From assembly GCA_030635005.1 (NCBI GenBank), contig DAOVZS010000034.1, positions 1 through 16,187 on the forward strand: a DNA stretch of 16,187 nucleotides, given 5' to 3'. Positions 6,731 to 13,959 of this stretch are shown here, in pieces. Source of the stretch: Thiomargarita sp. (lineage in GTDB: Bacteria; Pseudomonadota; Gammaproteobacteria; Beggiatoales; Beggiatoaceae). The position numbers were made by a program, and so were the translations under genes. The notes beneath the pieces were generated by a model that did no database searches, was not told where the DNA came from, and saw only the letters and a program-made list of their open reading frames with translations. Position 1 is the first letter of the stretch. Each line of letters starts with the position of its first letter.

Positions 6731-7675
6731 GTGTTAAAAACAGAAAAAACAGTACCACATCAACCCGTATTATTAGATAAAGTACTTCAGGCCTTAAATG
6801 TGCATTCAAAAGGTTTTTATATTGATTGTACTTTTGGACGGGGGGGTCATACAAAAGCTATTTTAAAACACTTAGGCTCAGAAGGAAGAGTCTTGGCTTT
6901 GGACCAAGATCCAGAAGCGGTGCTCTCTGCATTACAAAGTACTGATGAACGTTTTTCTATTGTTCACAGTGATTTTGCTCAATTATCTGAGTATGTTCAA
7001 AAACAGGGGTGGATGGGAAAAGTTAAGGGTATATTATTAGATTTAGGGGTATCTTCACCGCAAATAGATACTCCAAATCGGGGATTTAGTTTTATACATG
7101 AAGGGCCCTTGGATATGCGAATGAATCCAAATAGCACTGAAACTGTGGCACAATGGTTATCAAAAGCAACAGCTGATGAGATTGCGATTGTCTTAAAAAA
7201 TTATGGAGAAGAACGCCATGCACGTCGCATTGCACGGAGTATCGTGATTGCCCGTGAGCAAGGTGAACTTAAAACCACACTTCAATTGGCACAGATTGTA
7301 GCCACTGCCCAACCGCCTCCACGCCCTGGCGTAAGATTGAAACATCCTGCAACACGTACTTTTCAAGCATTACGCATTTTTATCAACCAAGAACTTGATC
7401 AGTTGCAGAAAATTTTACCTCAAGTTTTAGATATATTAGCACCAGGCGGGCGTTTAGTCGTCATTAGCTTTCATTCACTTGAAGATCGTATCGTGAAACG
7501 ATTTATTCGGGATTGTGTTCGTGGAGATGATTTTCCCAAAGGACTACCCATTACCGTAGATGCTTTAAATGTCACTTTACGGAGTATGGGAAAACCCATT
7601 CGTCCCAATGAGGCTGAAATCGAAGAGAATCCACGTGCCCGCAGTGCCATCATGCGGGTCGCAGAACGAATCTAA
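6731..7675 (+). CDS. rsmH: 16S rRNA (cytosine-1402-N4)-methyltransferase RsmH
   Basis: RsmH (formerly MraW) methylates N4 of C1402 in the 16S rRNA decoding centre, using SAM. The 314 residues match E. coli RsmH (313) throughout: HQPVLLDKVL (10-19), the SAM loop TFGRGGHT (34-41), LALDQDP (55-61), LDLGVSSPQ (103-111), RGFSF (117-121) and GPLDMRM (125-131). Further on are ATRTFQALRIFINQEL, ISFHSLEDRIVKRF and the terminal ENPRARSAIMRVAE. The start is GTG; an in-frame stop two codons upstream (6725-6727) excludes any longer form. No good ribosome binding site is visible. In most relatives rsmH is followed directly by ftsL and ftsI. Here it stands alone and converges on a thioredoxin gene 15 bases away, while ftsL is about 5 kb to the left. 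Confidence 0.97.
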   Translation: MLKTEKTVPHQPVLLDKVLQALNVHSKGFYIDCTFGRGGHTKAILKHLGSEGRVLALDQDPEAVLSALQSTDERFSIVHSDFAQLSEYVQKQGWMGKVKGILLDLGVSSPQIDTPNRGFSFIHEGPLDMRMNPNSTETVAQWLSKATADEIAIVLKNYGEERHARRIARSIVIAREQGELKTTLQLAQIVATAQPPPRPGVRLKHPATRTFQALRIFINQELDQLQKILPQVLDILAPGGRLVVISFHSLEDRIVKRFIRDCVRGDDFPKGLPITVDALNVTLRSMGKPIRPNEAEIEENPRARSAIMRVAERI

Positions 7676-7690
7676 GCTAACCTAACCTTA

Positions 7691-8065
7691 TTAAGCAGTC
7701 TTTTCTTTCTCCTGCTTAATCACTTCTTGATGCACCTTTGACATGTCTAAGCCTTTAGCTTTGCCAATGACATCTTCAAGTCCCGCAGCGGGCAAACTAC
7801 CTGCTTGTGAAAAAATAATGACTTTTTCTCTAAAAATCATCAAAGTAGGAATAGAACGGATGTTAAACATGCTTCCTAATTCCTTTTCTTCTTCTGTATT
7901 GATCTTAGCAAAGATTAAATCAGGATATTTTTCAGAAATGCTTTCATAAGTAGGTGCAAAAGATCGACAAGGGGCACACCACGGTGCCCAAAAATCTACG
8001 ATCACCATGTCATTATCATTTATCGTTGTCTCAAAATTAGCTTGTGTTAAATCAATTGTTGGCAC
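7691..8065 (-). CDS. Thioredoxin
   Basis: This 124-residue cytosolic thioredoxin has the active site WCAPC, with the redox cysteines at 30 and 33, preceded by VDFWAP. The cis-proline lies in the SIPTLMIF strand near residue 76. It has no signal peptide. The fold ends near residue 107; the remaining tail (MSKVHQEVIKQEKEKTA) is charged and goes beyond the ~108 residues of E. coli thioredoxin 1. It lacks the zinc-binding N-terminal extension of thioredoxin 2. It would reduce disulfides in cytosolic partners, probably with thioredoxin reductase. The start is GTG, well supported by AGGAG at 8071-8075 with 5-base spacing. The gene is divergent from gspJ and convergent with rsmH. The WCAPC core (not WCGPC) makes it a non-TrxA subtype, so no symbol is given. 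Confidence 0.93.
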   Translation of the reverse strand: MPTIDLTQANFETTINDNDMVIVDFWAPWCAPCRSFAPTYESISEKYPDLIFAKINTEEEKELGSMFNIRSIPTLMIFREKVIIFSQAGSLPAAGLEDVIGKAKGLDMSKVHQEVIKQEKEKTA

Positions 8066-8124
8066 GGTATCTCCTGAAATTAAAATATTTTATTAATGAT
8101 TAGTATGACACATTGGATAAGAAT

Positions 8125-8715
8125 GTGAATGTTAGAAAAAATTTACAAGGTTTTACCTTACTTGAATTATTAGTCGCATTAAGCATTTTTTCGATCATTG
8201 CAGTCATGGCCTATAGTGGCTTAAATACTGTTCTATTAGCCCGTATTCAAACCGATCAACATGCGATACAATTAGCACGTTTGCAAATGACTTTTACATG
8301 GCTAAAGCGTGATATTGAACAATATATAGGACGTTCTATTCGAGATCAATATGGTGACAGGCAAGCTGCTTTAATAGGCACAATAACACATTTAGAATTA
8401 ACACGGGCTGGTTGGAGAAATCCCGCTTTACAACAACGTAGCTCATTACAACGTGTGGCTTATTTTGTTGAAGAAGATATCTTGTGGCGTACCTATTGGC
8501 GCGTGCTTGATCGTGCGCAAAATGCACGACCAATAAAAATAAATTTAATACATGATATTAATAAGATAACATTACGTTATTTAGATGATACCTTGAAATG
8601 GCATGAACAATGGCCTTTAATGCAACCCACCACACTTAAAGCGATTGAAGTTACCTTAACACTGGTCAAATGGGGCACGATTATTCGATTATTTCAAGTA
8701 CCTGATATCTTATGA
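8125..8715 (+). CDS. gspJ: Type II secretion minor pseudopilin GspJ
   Basis: GspJ helps build the tip of the type II secretion pseudopilus with GspI, GspK and GspH. The protein carries a prepilin leader ending in G, then FTLLELLVALSIFSI, with glutamate at mature position 5, cut by the prepilin peptidase GspO/PilD. The rest matches the GspJ beta-sheet domain, including WLKRDIEQYI and RVAYFVEED. The start is uncertain. GTG at 8125 gives a 9-residue leader (MNVRKNLQG) and has GGA 7 bases ahead. TTG at 8113 adds four residues but lacks a ribosome site. A stop at 8101-8103 rules out anything longer. The gene is overlapped by gspK through ATGA. gspG, H and I, usually immediately upstream, are missing: the neighbour is a divergent thioredoxin gene. 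Confidence 0.9.
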   Translation: MNVRKNLQGFTLLELLVALSIFSIIAVMAYSGLNTVLLARIQTDQHAIQLARLQMTFTWLKRDIEQYIGRSIRDQYGDRQAALIGTITHLELTRAGWRNPALQQRSSLQRVAYFVEEDILWRTYWRVLDRAQNARPIKINLIHDINKITLRYLDDTLKWHEQWPLMQPTTLKAIEVTLTLVKWGTIIRLFQVPDIL

Positions 8716-9602
8716 AAAATAAAGGCGTTGCCTTAATTACTGCACTCCTCATTGTTGCCTTAGCCACGATCACCGCTGTCGCCATCACAACACGACAACA
8801 ATTAGATATTCACCGCACCGCCAATATCATTAATGGTGAACAAGCATATATGTATGCCTTAGGGGGAGAAGAGTGGGTAAAACAAATTTTATTAGATGAT
8901 AATAATGCGATAGATAGTTTTCAGGATAATTGGGCAATATCTATGCCCGCTTTACCGATCACAGGAGGTAGTATCCAAGGGCAGGTTGAAGATTTACAAG
9001 GGCGTTTTAATCTAAATAATTTAGTGGATGCCCAGCCTGAAGATATGGCGATGTTTGCCCGTTTACTCCAAATTTTAGAATTACCGCCGATGTCTGCTCA
9101 AGTTGTAGTGGATTGGATAGATGCAGATATTGAAGTATACATACCTGAGGGTGCTGAGGATAATACTTACCTTCCCGATTATCGTACCGCCAATACTTTT
9201 TTGAGCAGTCCTTCTGAAATACGTTTATTAAAAGGGAGTGATAAAAAAAGCTACCAAAAATTATTACCTTATATCAGTACTTTGCCGACGCGGACTAAAA
9301 TTAATGTGAATACTGCGTCCTTACCTGTTTTAGCAGCCTTAGCAGAAGGATTAAAGGAATCAGAACTTATTAATATAATGTCTGAAAGAAATAAAAAACC
9401 TTTTAAATCGGTGCAAGAATTTTTGATTCAAGATGCTTTTGCGGGTATGCAGCTTAATACTCAAAATCTCTCCATTAGTAGTGACTATTTTTTGTTTACA
9501 GCAGAAGTCAAAATTGATAGGGGGCACGTACATTTGAAGAGTATTTTACATCGTCACAACAATAAGATTCGCGTATTGATGCGGAGTCAAGGCGGAGAAT
9601 GA
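8712..9602 (+). CDS. gspK: Type II secretion minor pseudopilin GspK
   Basis: GspK is the large minor pseudopilin that caps the type II secretion pseudopilus tip. The 296 residues start with MKNKG followed by VALITALLIVALAT, a prepilin cleavage site and N-terminal helix. Position 5 of the mature protein is threonine rather than glutamate, the recognised hallmark of GspK. Further on are LQGRFNLNNLV (the conserved GRFNLN motif), VVDWIDAD and the INVNTASLPVLAAL stretch near residue 200, all typical of the family. The start overlaps the gspJ stop as ATGA, implying translational coupling. The stop lies 10 bases from the convergent epmB end. No gspL or gspM follows, so the operon ends after this pair. 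Confidence 0.95.
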   Translation: MKNKGVALITALLIVALATITAVAITTRQQLDIHRTANIINGEQAYMYALGGEEWVKQILLDDNNAIDSFQDNWAISMPALPITGGSIQGQVEDLQGRFNLNNLVDAQPEDMAMFARLLQILELPPMSAQVVVDWIDADIEVYIPEGAEDNTYLPDYRTANTFLSSPSEIRLLKGSDKKSYQKLLPYISTLPTRTKINVNTASLPVLAALAEGLKESELINIMSERNKKPFKSVQEFLIQDAFAGMQLNTQNLSISSDYFLFTAEVKIDRGHVHLKSILHRHNNKIRVLMRSQGGE

Positions 9603-9612
9603 GGAGCGTGTG

Positions 9613-10593
9613 TTATAAAAATTCTTTATATCTCATCCCCTTCACTTCACGTACAAGTTTAGGCACAAGATAACCAGGTAACGCAATTTGTAATTGTTCT
9701 AAAAGTTGTTTGGCTCTTTCTATAGGGACTTCAAAATGTGCTGCACCGTGTACATGATCTAAATGGTGTAAATAATAAGGTAACACATGACTGTTAAACA
9801 GGTCTGTACTTAAACGGATTAAAGCATTCGCATTATCATTAACGCCTCGTAATAACACCGATTGGTTTAAAACAGTAATACCTGCCTTCGTAATACGTTG
9901 TAACGCCTGACTTACCTTATCATCTATTTCATTCGCATGATTCGCATGCACCACCATAATAGTGTGTAAACGTGTGTCTGTCAGCAACCGCAACAGTGTA
10001 TTACTCACACGTTCAGGGATGACAATAGGTAAACGTGTATGTACACGTAAACGTTGGACATGTGAAATATTGGCAATATGTTGTACCATGACAGCAAGGC
10101 GACTGTCTGTTAAGCATAATGGATCTCCCCCACTTAAAATCACTTCTGTAATAGAAGAATCAGAACGAATACTATCAAATAGTGCTAAAGGGTTTGAAAC
10201 AACATAATGATAATGTTGACGAAAACAATAGCGACAATGAATAGCACATGCGCCTGTACTGAGTAATAAGACGCGTCCATGATATTTTTGCAATAACCCC
10301 TGTGTTTTTTCAGTTGCAATATCACCCACTGGATCGGTACTAAAACCTTCTATGTGTTTATTTTCCTTGATTAACGGTAATACTTGCCGTAACAAGGGAT
10401 CATCTGGATCGCCTTTGCGCATACGGGCGATATATCCTCTAGGTACTTTGAGTTTAAATTGTTGTCCAGTTGCGACCGTATGTGTTAATACACTGTCTGA
10501 CAATTTTAATAAATCCAATAATTGTTTAGGATTATCAATTGATTGGCGTAATTCATGCTGCCACTGCTCAAAGACCAATTTTTCAATTATCAT
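9613..10593 (-). CDS. epmB: EF-P--(R)-beta-lysine pathway lysine 2,3-aminomutase EpmB
   Basis: EpmB (YjeK) is a PLP- and SAM-dependent aminomutase that converts (S)-alpha-lysine to (R)-beta-lysine, which EpmA attaches to EF-P. Numbered from the ATG at 10593 (326 residues), the radical SAM cysteines are C116, C120 and C123 (CAIHCRYC), with SGGDP at 154-158. RLRVHTRLPIVIP, HANHANEID and LPYYLHHLDHVHGAAHF are shared closely with E. coli EpmB. The conserved lysine in YLVPKLVRE near the C-terminus is the expected PLP site. The frame extends to a TTG at 10617 inside efp. The ATG is preferred because the E. coli protein aligns without an extension, although neither start has a ribosome site. Its partner efp is divergent and adjacent, as in E. 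coli; epmA is not in the window. Confidence 0.95.
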   Translation of the reverse strand: MIIEKLVFEQWQHELRQSIDNPKQLLDLLKLSDSVLTHTVATGQQFKLKVPRGYIARMRKGDPDDPLLRQVLPLIKENKHIEGFSTDPVGDIATEKTQGLLQKYHGRVLLLSTGACAIHCRYCFRQHYHYVVSNPLALFDSIRSDSSITEVILSGGDPLCLTDSRLAVMVQHIANISHVQRLRVHTRLPIVIPERVSNTLLRLLTDTRLHTIMVVHANHANEIDDKVSQALQRITKAGITVLNQSVLLRGVNDNANALIRLSTDLFNSHVLPYYLHHLDHVHGAAHFEVPIERAKQLLEQLQIALPGYLVPKLVREVKGMRYKEFL

Positions 10594-10610
10594 ATTTTTA
10601 AGGAGTTTTA

Positions 10611-11180
10611 ATGGCAACTGTCAATACTAATGAATTTAAATCTGGACTTAAATTGATGCTTGATCATGATCCTTGCAGCATCATAGAAAATGAATTTGTA
10701 AAACCAGGTAAAGGTCAAGCGTTTAATCGTGTTAAATTGCGTAATCTGAAGACAGGAAGAGTCATAGAACGCACTTTTAAATCAGGAGAAACGCTGGAAG
10801 CAGCGGATATCATGGAAACAGATATGGAATTCTTATATCATGATGAAGATTTTTATCACTTCATGGATCCTGAAACATATGAACAATATGCCACAAATAC
10901 CAATATTGTGGGTGATACTGCAAAATGGTTGAAAGGTCAAGAAAAATGCGTGATGACATTGTGGAATAATCAACCTATTTCTGTAGAACCGCCTAAATTT
11001 GTAGTGCTGCAAATTAGTGAGACTGATCCTGGTTTACGTGGGGATACTTCTGGAGGCGGAACTAAAGCAGCGACTTTAGAAACAGGTGCGATAGTGCGCG
11101 TCCCCTTATTTCTCAATATAGGTGACTTAATCAAAGTGGATACACGTTCTGGAGAATATTTATCACGTACTAAAGAATAA
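10611..11180 (+). CDS. efp: Translation elongation factor P
   Basis: EF-P binds between the P and E sites of the ribosome and relieves stalling at polyproline stretches. The 189 residues match E. coli EF-P (188) through all three beta-barrel domains. The loop FVKPGKGQAF carries K34, the lysine that EpmA/EpmB modify with beta-lysine. The end RSGEYLSRTKE corresponds to the E. coli end. The start is supported by a strong AAGGAG at 10600-10605 with 5-base spacing. Only 17 bases separate this ATG from the divergent epmB ATG, so the efp promoter must lie inside epmB; no clear one was found. Pairing of efp with epmB indicates the beta-lysylation branch, not the rhamnosylation (EarP) branch. Confidence 0.98.
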   Translation: MATVNTNEFKSGLKLMLDHDPCSIIENEFVKPGKGQAFNRVKLRNLKTGRVIERTFKSGETLEAADIMETDMEFLYHDEDFYHFMDPETYEQYATNTNIVGDTAKWLKGQEKCVMTLWNNQPISVEPPKFVVLQISETDPGLRGDTSGGGTKAATLETGAIVRVPLFLNIGDLIKVDTRSGEYLSRTKE

Positions 11181-11184
11181 AGAT

Positions 11185-11216
11185 AATGGGGATGGATAAT
11201 CATCAACATCCCCATT
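11185..11216. terminator. Bidirectional terminator between efp and the methyltransferase gene
   Basis: A perfect 10-base-pair stem is formed by 11185-11194 (AATGGGGATG) and 11207-11216 (CATCCCCATT), with a 12-base loop. It sits in the 40-base gap between two convergent genes. It is followed by a moderately T-rich sequence on both strands, better on the minus strand, where ATCTTTATTCTTT follows. Confidence 0.7.
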
Positions 11217-11220
11217 TCCA

Positions 11221-11898
11221 TTATTTATGAGATTGATACATGTCAACCCGTGCGGGTGGAAAGTTGCGCCAAACAAGTTTATGAGAAACCCGTTTAAAAT
11301 GATGTGACAAAAACATTTTACGTCCACTAAGATCATACGTAAACTGAATTACCAAACCATTTTTAGGCAATACTTCATCAATTTGTTTAATAATATTATG
11401 TCCAACATGGGGGGGTAAAGAACGAAAAGGTAAACCTGACACAATAGTCGTCACCTTTAAAGGGAACTTCTCAAGTAAAAGGGACAATTGTTGTGCATCC
11501 CCGTTGATAATCTGTACTTGAGGAAAACGCTGGCGTAAACAATCAGCAAGGCTCGCAGATTGTTCAATGGAGACTAAACGTTCTGGTGGAATACCATGTG
11601 CGAGTAAGGCTTTTGTGACAATACCTGTTCCCCCCCCCAGTTCGACAATAAGTCCATTATCTGTCAATGGGACATAATGAGCCAGCACTCGTGCAAGTTG
11701 TGGCGTACTGGGCCATCCAGCTCCCATTTGTCGTGGATTTCGTAACGTTTCACGTGCAAATAATAACCAATCAGGTGCTTGACGATTATTTTTGTTCAAA
11801 TTTCGTTCCACAAAATCTCGCGAAAAATTAGATTCACGCACTTTAGCCACAGATTGATTTATAAATGCTCTTGCTTTTAATATCTTATGTTGAATCAC
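11221..11898 (-). CDS. Class I SAM-dependent methyltransferase, PmtA-like
   Basis: The 225-residue protein has a Rossmann methyltransferase core. The SAM loop VELGGGTGIVT is at 85-95 and the acidic end of strand 2 is SIEQS (110-114). INGDAQQL (131-138) precedes strand 4, VSGLPFRSLP (153-162), where a catalytic motif sits in KsgA- and PmtA-like enzymes. The pattern of a proline-rich lead-in (GWPSTPQLARVLAHYV, 61-76), GGGTG, GDA, SGLPF and VIQFTY is typical of the bacterial phospholipid N-methyltransferase PmtA and its relatives. The true substrate could be a lipid or another small molecule. The start is GTG with AAGGAA about 8 bases upstream. A repeat-protein gene lies 56 bases upstream on the same strand. 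The fold is certain; the specificity is a guess. Confidence 0.8.
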   Translation of the reverse strand: MIQHKILKARAFINQSVAKVRESNFSRDFVERNLNKNNRQAPDWLLFARETLRNPRQMGAGWPSTPQLARVLAHYVPLTDNGLIVELGGGTGIVTKALLAHGIPPERLVSIEQSASLADCLRQRFPQVQIINGDAQQLSLLLEKFPLKVTTIVSGLPFRSLPPHVGHNIIKQIDEVLPKNGLVIQFTYDLSGRKMFLSHHFKRVSHKLVWRNFPPARVDMYQSHK

Positions 11899-11954
11899 TC
11901 ATCTATTTCCTTAGATTTAATAATAAATAATATGTTTTAAATTAATGACAATAC

Positions 11955-12503
11955 CTAAAAAATCCAAATAATAAGCAGCATTAAGGTTGCGATACTAATG
12001 CCCCCTCCCAAAAAATTGGTGCCATTCTGAGCCGCTTCTGCTTGAGATTTCGCAGTATTAGCAGTCGTCAATGCATTTTCAGCGTCAGAGACTGCTGTAT
12101 TTGCGGTGTCTTGTGCATCTTTGGATTGAGATATGGCATTTTTAGCAATACTGTGCGCAGTTGCCGCAGTTTTTAAGGCAGTATTGGCAGTATCTTGAGC
12201 ATCATCAGCTTGAGATATCGCACGAGTAGCTGTATTTTGAGCATCATCAGATTTAGATATGGCTATGTTCGCTGTGTCTTGAGCATCATTAGCTTTAGAT
12301 AATGCCATATCAGCAGTGTTTTGAGCAGCCGTCACAGCGTCTTCATTGACCGATAATCGTTTTTTAAGGATTGCTATTTCCTGTTCAAGCTGTGTAATGA
12401 CTTGGGCATGACAATTTAATGTGTTTTCTGTACATTTAGGACTTGCAACCGTGAGAAGGGGTATGAAATAGCACGCCAGTAACATGATTTTAAAAATTTT
12501 CAT
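11955..12503 (-). CDS. Secreted alanine-rich 14-residue-repeat coiled-coil protein with C-terminal membrane segment
   Basis: I do not recognise the family. The 182-residue product begins with a hydrophobic export signal (1-20, possible cut after TVA before SP). A helix with a leucine/isoleucine heptad follows at 34-52 (VITQLEQEIAILKKRL). Residues 53-160 are repeats of 14 residues, consensus A-I-S-x-x-D-D-A-Q-D-T-A-N-T, with alanine spacing like the alanine-zipper helices of Lpp-type and fibre-stalk proteins. After GGG, a hydrophobic segment (169-182) ends the protein. The predicted product is a long helical rod in the periplasm, held in the inner membrane at its C-terminus. LLAC at 8-11 resembles a lipobox, but it is too near the N-terminus to be convincing. 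C24 and C31 remain in the mature part and could pair. The start has AGAGAA 6-7 bases ahead. It is divergent from mtaD. Confidence 0.7.
   Translation of the reverse strand: MKIFKIMLLACYFIPLLTVASPKCTENTLNCHAQVITQLEQEIAILKKRLSVNEDAVTAAQNTADMALSKANDAQDTANIAISKSDDAQNTATRAISQADDAQDTANTALKTAATAHSIAKNAISQSKDAQDTANTAVSDAENALTTANTAKSQAEAAQNGTNFLGGGISIATLMLLIIWIF
12024..12347 (-). repeat. 42-base imperfect tandem repeats coding for 14-residue units
   Basis: The DNA repeats with a period of 42 bases inside the coding region. Copies of a GTCTTGAGCATCATCAG-like core start near 12107, 12191, 12233, 12275 and 12317, so four are exactly 42 apart and one is 84 apart; the missing unit has drifted (residues 109-122). 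Encoded units are residues 67-80, 81-94, 95-108, 109-122, 123-136, 137-150 and a partial 151-160. The similarity of the DNA as well as the protein suggests recent unit duplication. Confidence 0.8.
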
Positions 12504-12562
12504 GGTATTCTCTTTTATTAAATTAAGATGATTAATTGTCTTATCTATTACTTTACCACATT

Positions 12563-12568
12563 TATAAT
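12563..12568 (+). promoter_or_regulatory. Possible -10 box in the divergent region before mtaD
   Basis: A perfect TATAAT lies 38 bases ahead of the mtaD ATG in a very AT-rich 102-base divergent region. No -35 box at proper spacing is recognisable. The same site reads TATAAA at 12561-12566 on the minus strand, so it could serve either direction. Confidence 0.3.
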
Positions 12569-12605
12569 CACAAAAATAAACAAAATTTATGATAAGGATC
12601 TATTT

Positions 12606-13931
12606 ATGCAACATGTTGACATTCTCATTTATGCAGCTTGGATTATCCCTGTAGAACCCGAAAATACCTTATATGAACACTATGCACTTGCAATACACGC
12701 AGGGAAAATCATAGATCTTTTACCCCATGATAAGGCTGAAAAACAATTTACAGCAGACAATACCTATCATTTAAACAAGCATGTCTTAATACCAGGCTTG
12801 ATTAATACACATACCCATGCTGCGATGAATTTATTACGAGGTATTGGTGATGACATGCCTTTAGAGCAATGGTTACAAGAACGTATTTGGCCTGTTGAAC
12901 AAACGCATGTGAATGAACAATTTGTTGCAGATGGGACACGCTTGGCTATTGCTGAAATGTTACGAGGCGGTGTCACTTGTTTTAATGATATGTACTTTTT
13001 TCCTGATATCGCCTGCAAGATTGTTGATCAAGTGGGTATACGTGCGACGATTGGTTTAATTATGATTGATTTTCCAACCGCATGGGCTGATAATGTGACG
13101 GAATATTTAGAAAAAGGGCAAGCGGTGTATCAAAAATTTCAAGATCATCCCCTTATTCAAACCGCTTTAGCGCCCCATGCCCCGTATTCGGTATCAGACA
13201 AATCATTAACATTAGTACGAGAAATGGCAGAAAAGTATCATCTGCCTATTCATATCCATCTTCATGAAACAGCCAAGGAAATTGAAGACGCTCTGGCTTT
13301 ATCTGGGCAACGTCCTTTACAACGCTTAGATAACTTAGGATTATTATCCTCGCATCTCATGGCAGTCCATGCGACACAATTAGAAGATGATGAGATTGCA
13401 TTATTAGCCAAACGTCAAGTGCATGTCATTCATTGTCCCGAATCTAATCTAAAATTAGCCAGTGGGATTGCACCCGTGTCAAAATTGTTAAAAGCGGGTG
13501 TTAATGTGGCATTAGGAACGGATGGTGCAGCCAGTAATGATGATTTAGACATGTTAGGCGAAATGCGGACGGCTGCACTTCTTGCTAAAATAGTTGCACA
13601 AGATGCCAGTGCTGCTCCAGCTGCTGAAGTATTACGTATGGCTACCATTAACGGTGCAAAAGCATTACATATCGATCATATCACGGGATCATTAGTGTCA
13701 GGAAAATCTGCCGATATTGTGGCTATTGATATGAGTGAGATTGAAACACAACCGATTTATAATCCATTATCTCAACTTGTGTATGCTGTTGGACGTGATA
13801 AAGTGACTGATGTTTGGGTAGCAGGTCAACATTTGTTAAAATCACGATTCTTGACTACAATGGATATTGATGATATTCAAGTACAAACCCGTCAATGGCG
13901 TGATAAAATAAGTTCACAATTACATTTATAG
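12606..13931 (+). CDS. mtaD: 5-methylthioadenosine/S-adenosylhomocysteine deaminase-like amidohydrolase
   Basis: This metal-dependent amidohydrolase of the TRZ/ATZ family has 441 residues. Metal ligands are H69 and H71 (NTHTH), H218 (HIHLHET), H255 (MAVHATQ) and D306 (GTDG), with E221 as the expected acid/base. Sequence features follow the MtaD/SAH deaminase group, whose members deaminate methylthioadenosine, S-adenosylhomocysteine or 5'-deoxyadenosine. In Pseudomonas aeruginosa a homologue converts methylthioadenosine to methylthioinosine. The reaction would salvage by-products of SAM-using enzymes, of which this window has four (two radical SAM, two methyltransferases); that link is only suggestive. 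The frame is open back to 12528, but the start at 12606 is chosen for AAGGA at 12594-12598 with 7-base spacing and the family-typical MQHVDILIYAAWIIPV beginning. Confidence 0.88.
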   Translation: MQHVDILIYAAWIIPVEPENTLYEHYALAIHAGKIIDLLPHDKAEKQFTADNTYHLNKHVLIPGLINTHTHAAMNLLRGIGDDMPLEQWLQERIWPVEQTHVNEQFVADGTRLAIAEMLRGGVTCFNDMYFFPDIACKIVDQVGIRATIGLIMIDFPTAWADNVTEYLEKGQAVYQKFQDHPLIQTALAPHAPYSVSDKSLTLVREMAEKYHLPIHIHLHETAKEIEDALALSGQRPLQRLDNLGLLSSHLMAVHATQLEDDEIALLAKRQVHVIHCPESNLKLASGIAPVSKLLKAGVNVALGTDGAASNDDLDMLGEMRTAALLAKIVAQDASAAPAAEVLRMATINGAKALHIDHITGSLVSGKSADIVAIDMSEIETQPIYNPLSQLVYAVGRDKVTDVWVAGQHLLKSRFLTTMDIDDIQVQTRQWRDKISSQLHL

Positions 13932-13959
13932 CCAATAAATTCAGTTTTAGGAAATAGCC

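Noticed and set aside
7691..7719. 8-pair stem with 13-base loop at the rsmH/thioredoxin convergence
   Set aside because: It lies inside the end of the thioredoxin gene and no T tract follows on either strand, so terminator function is weakly supported.
12528..12605. Upstream extension of the mtaD frame
   Set aside because: The extra 26 residues have no family counterpart, are AT-rich random-looking sequence, and the internal ATG has a good ribosome site.
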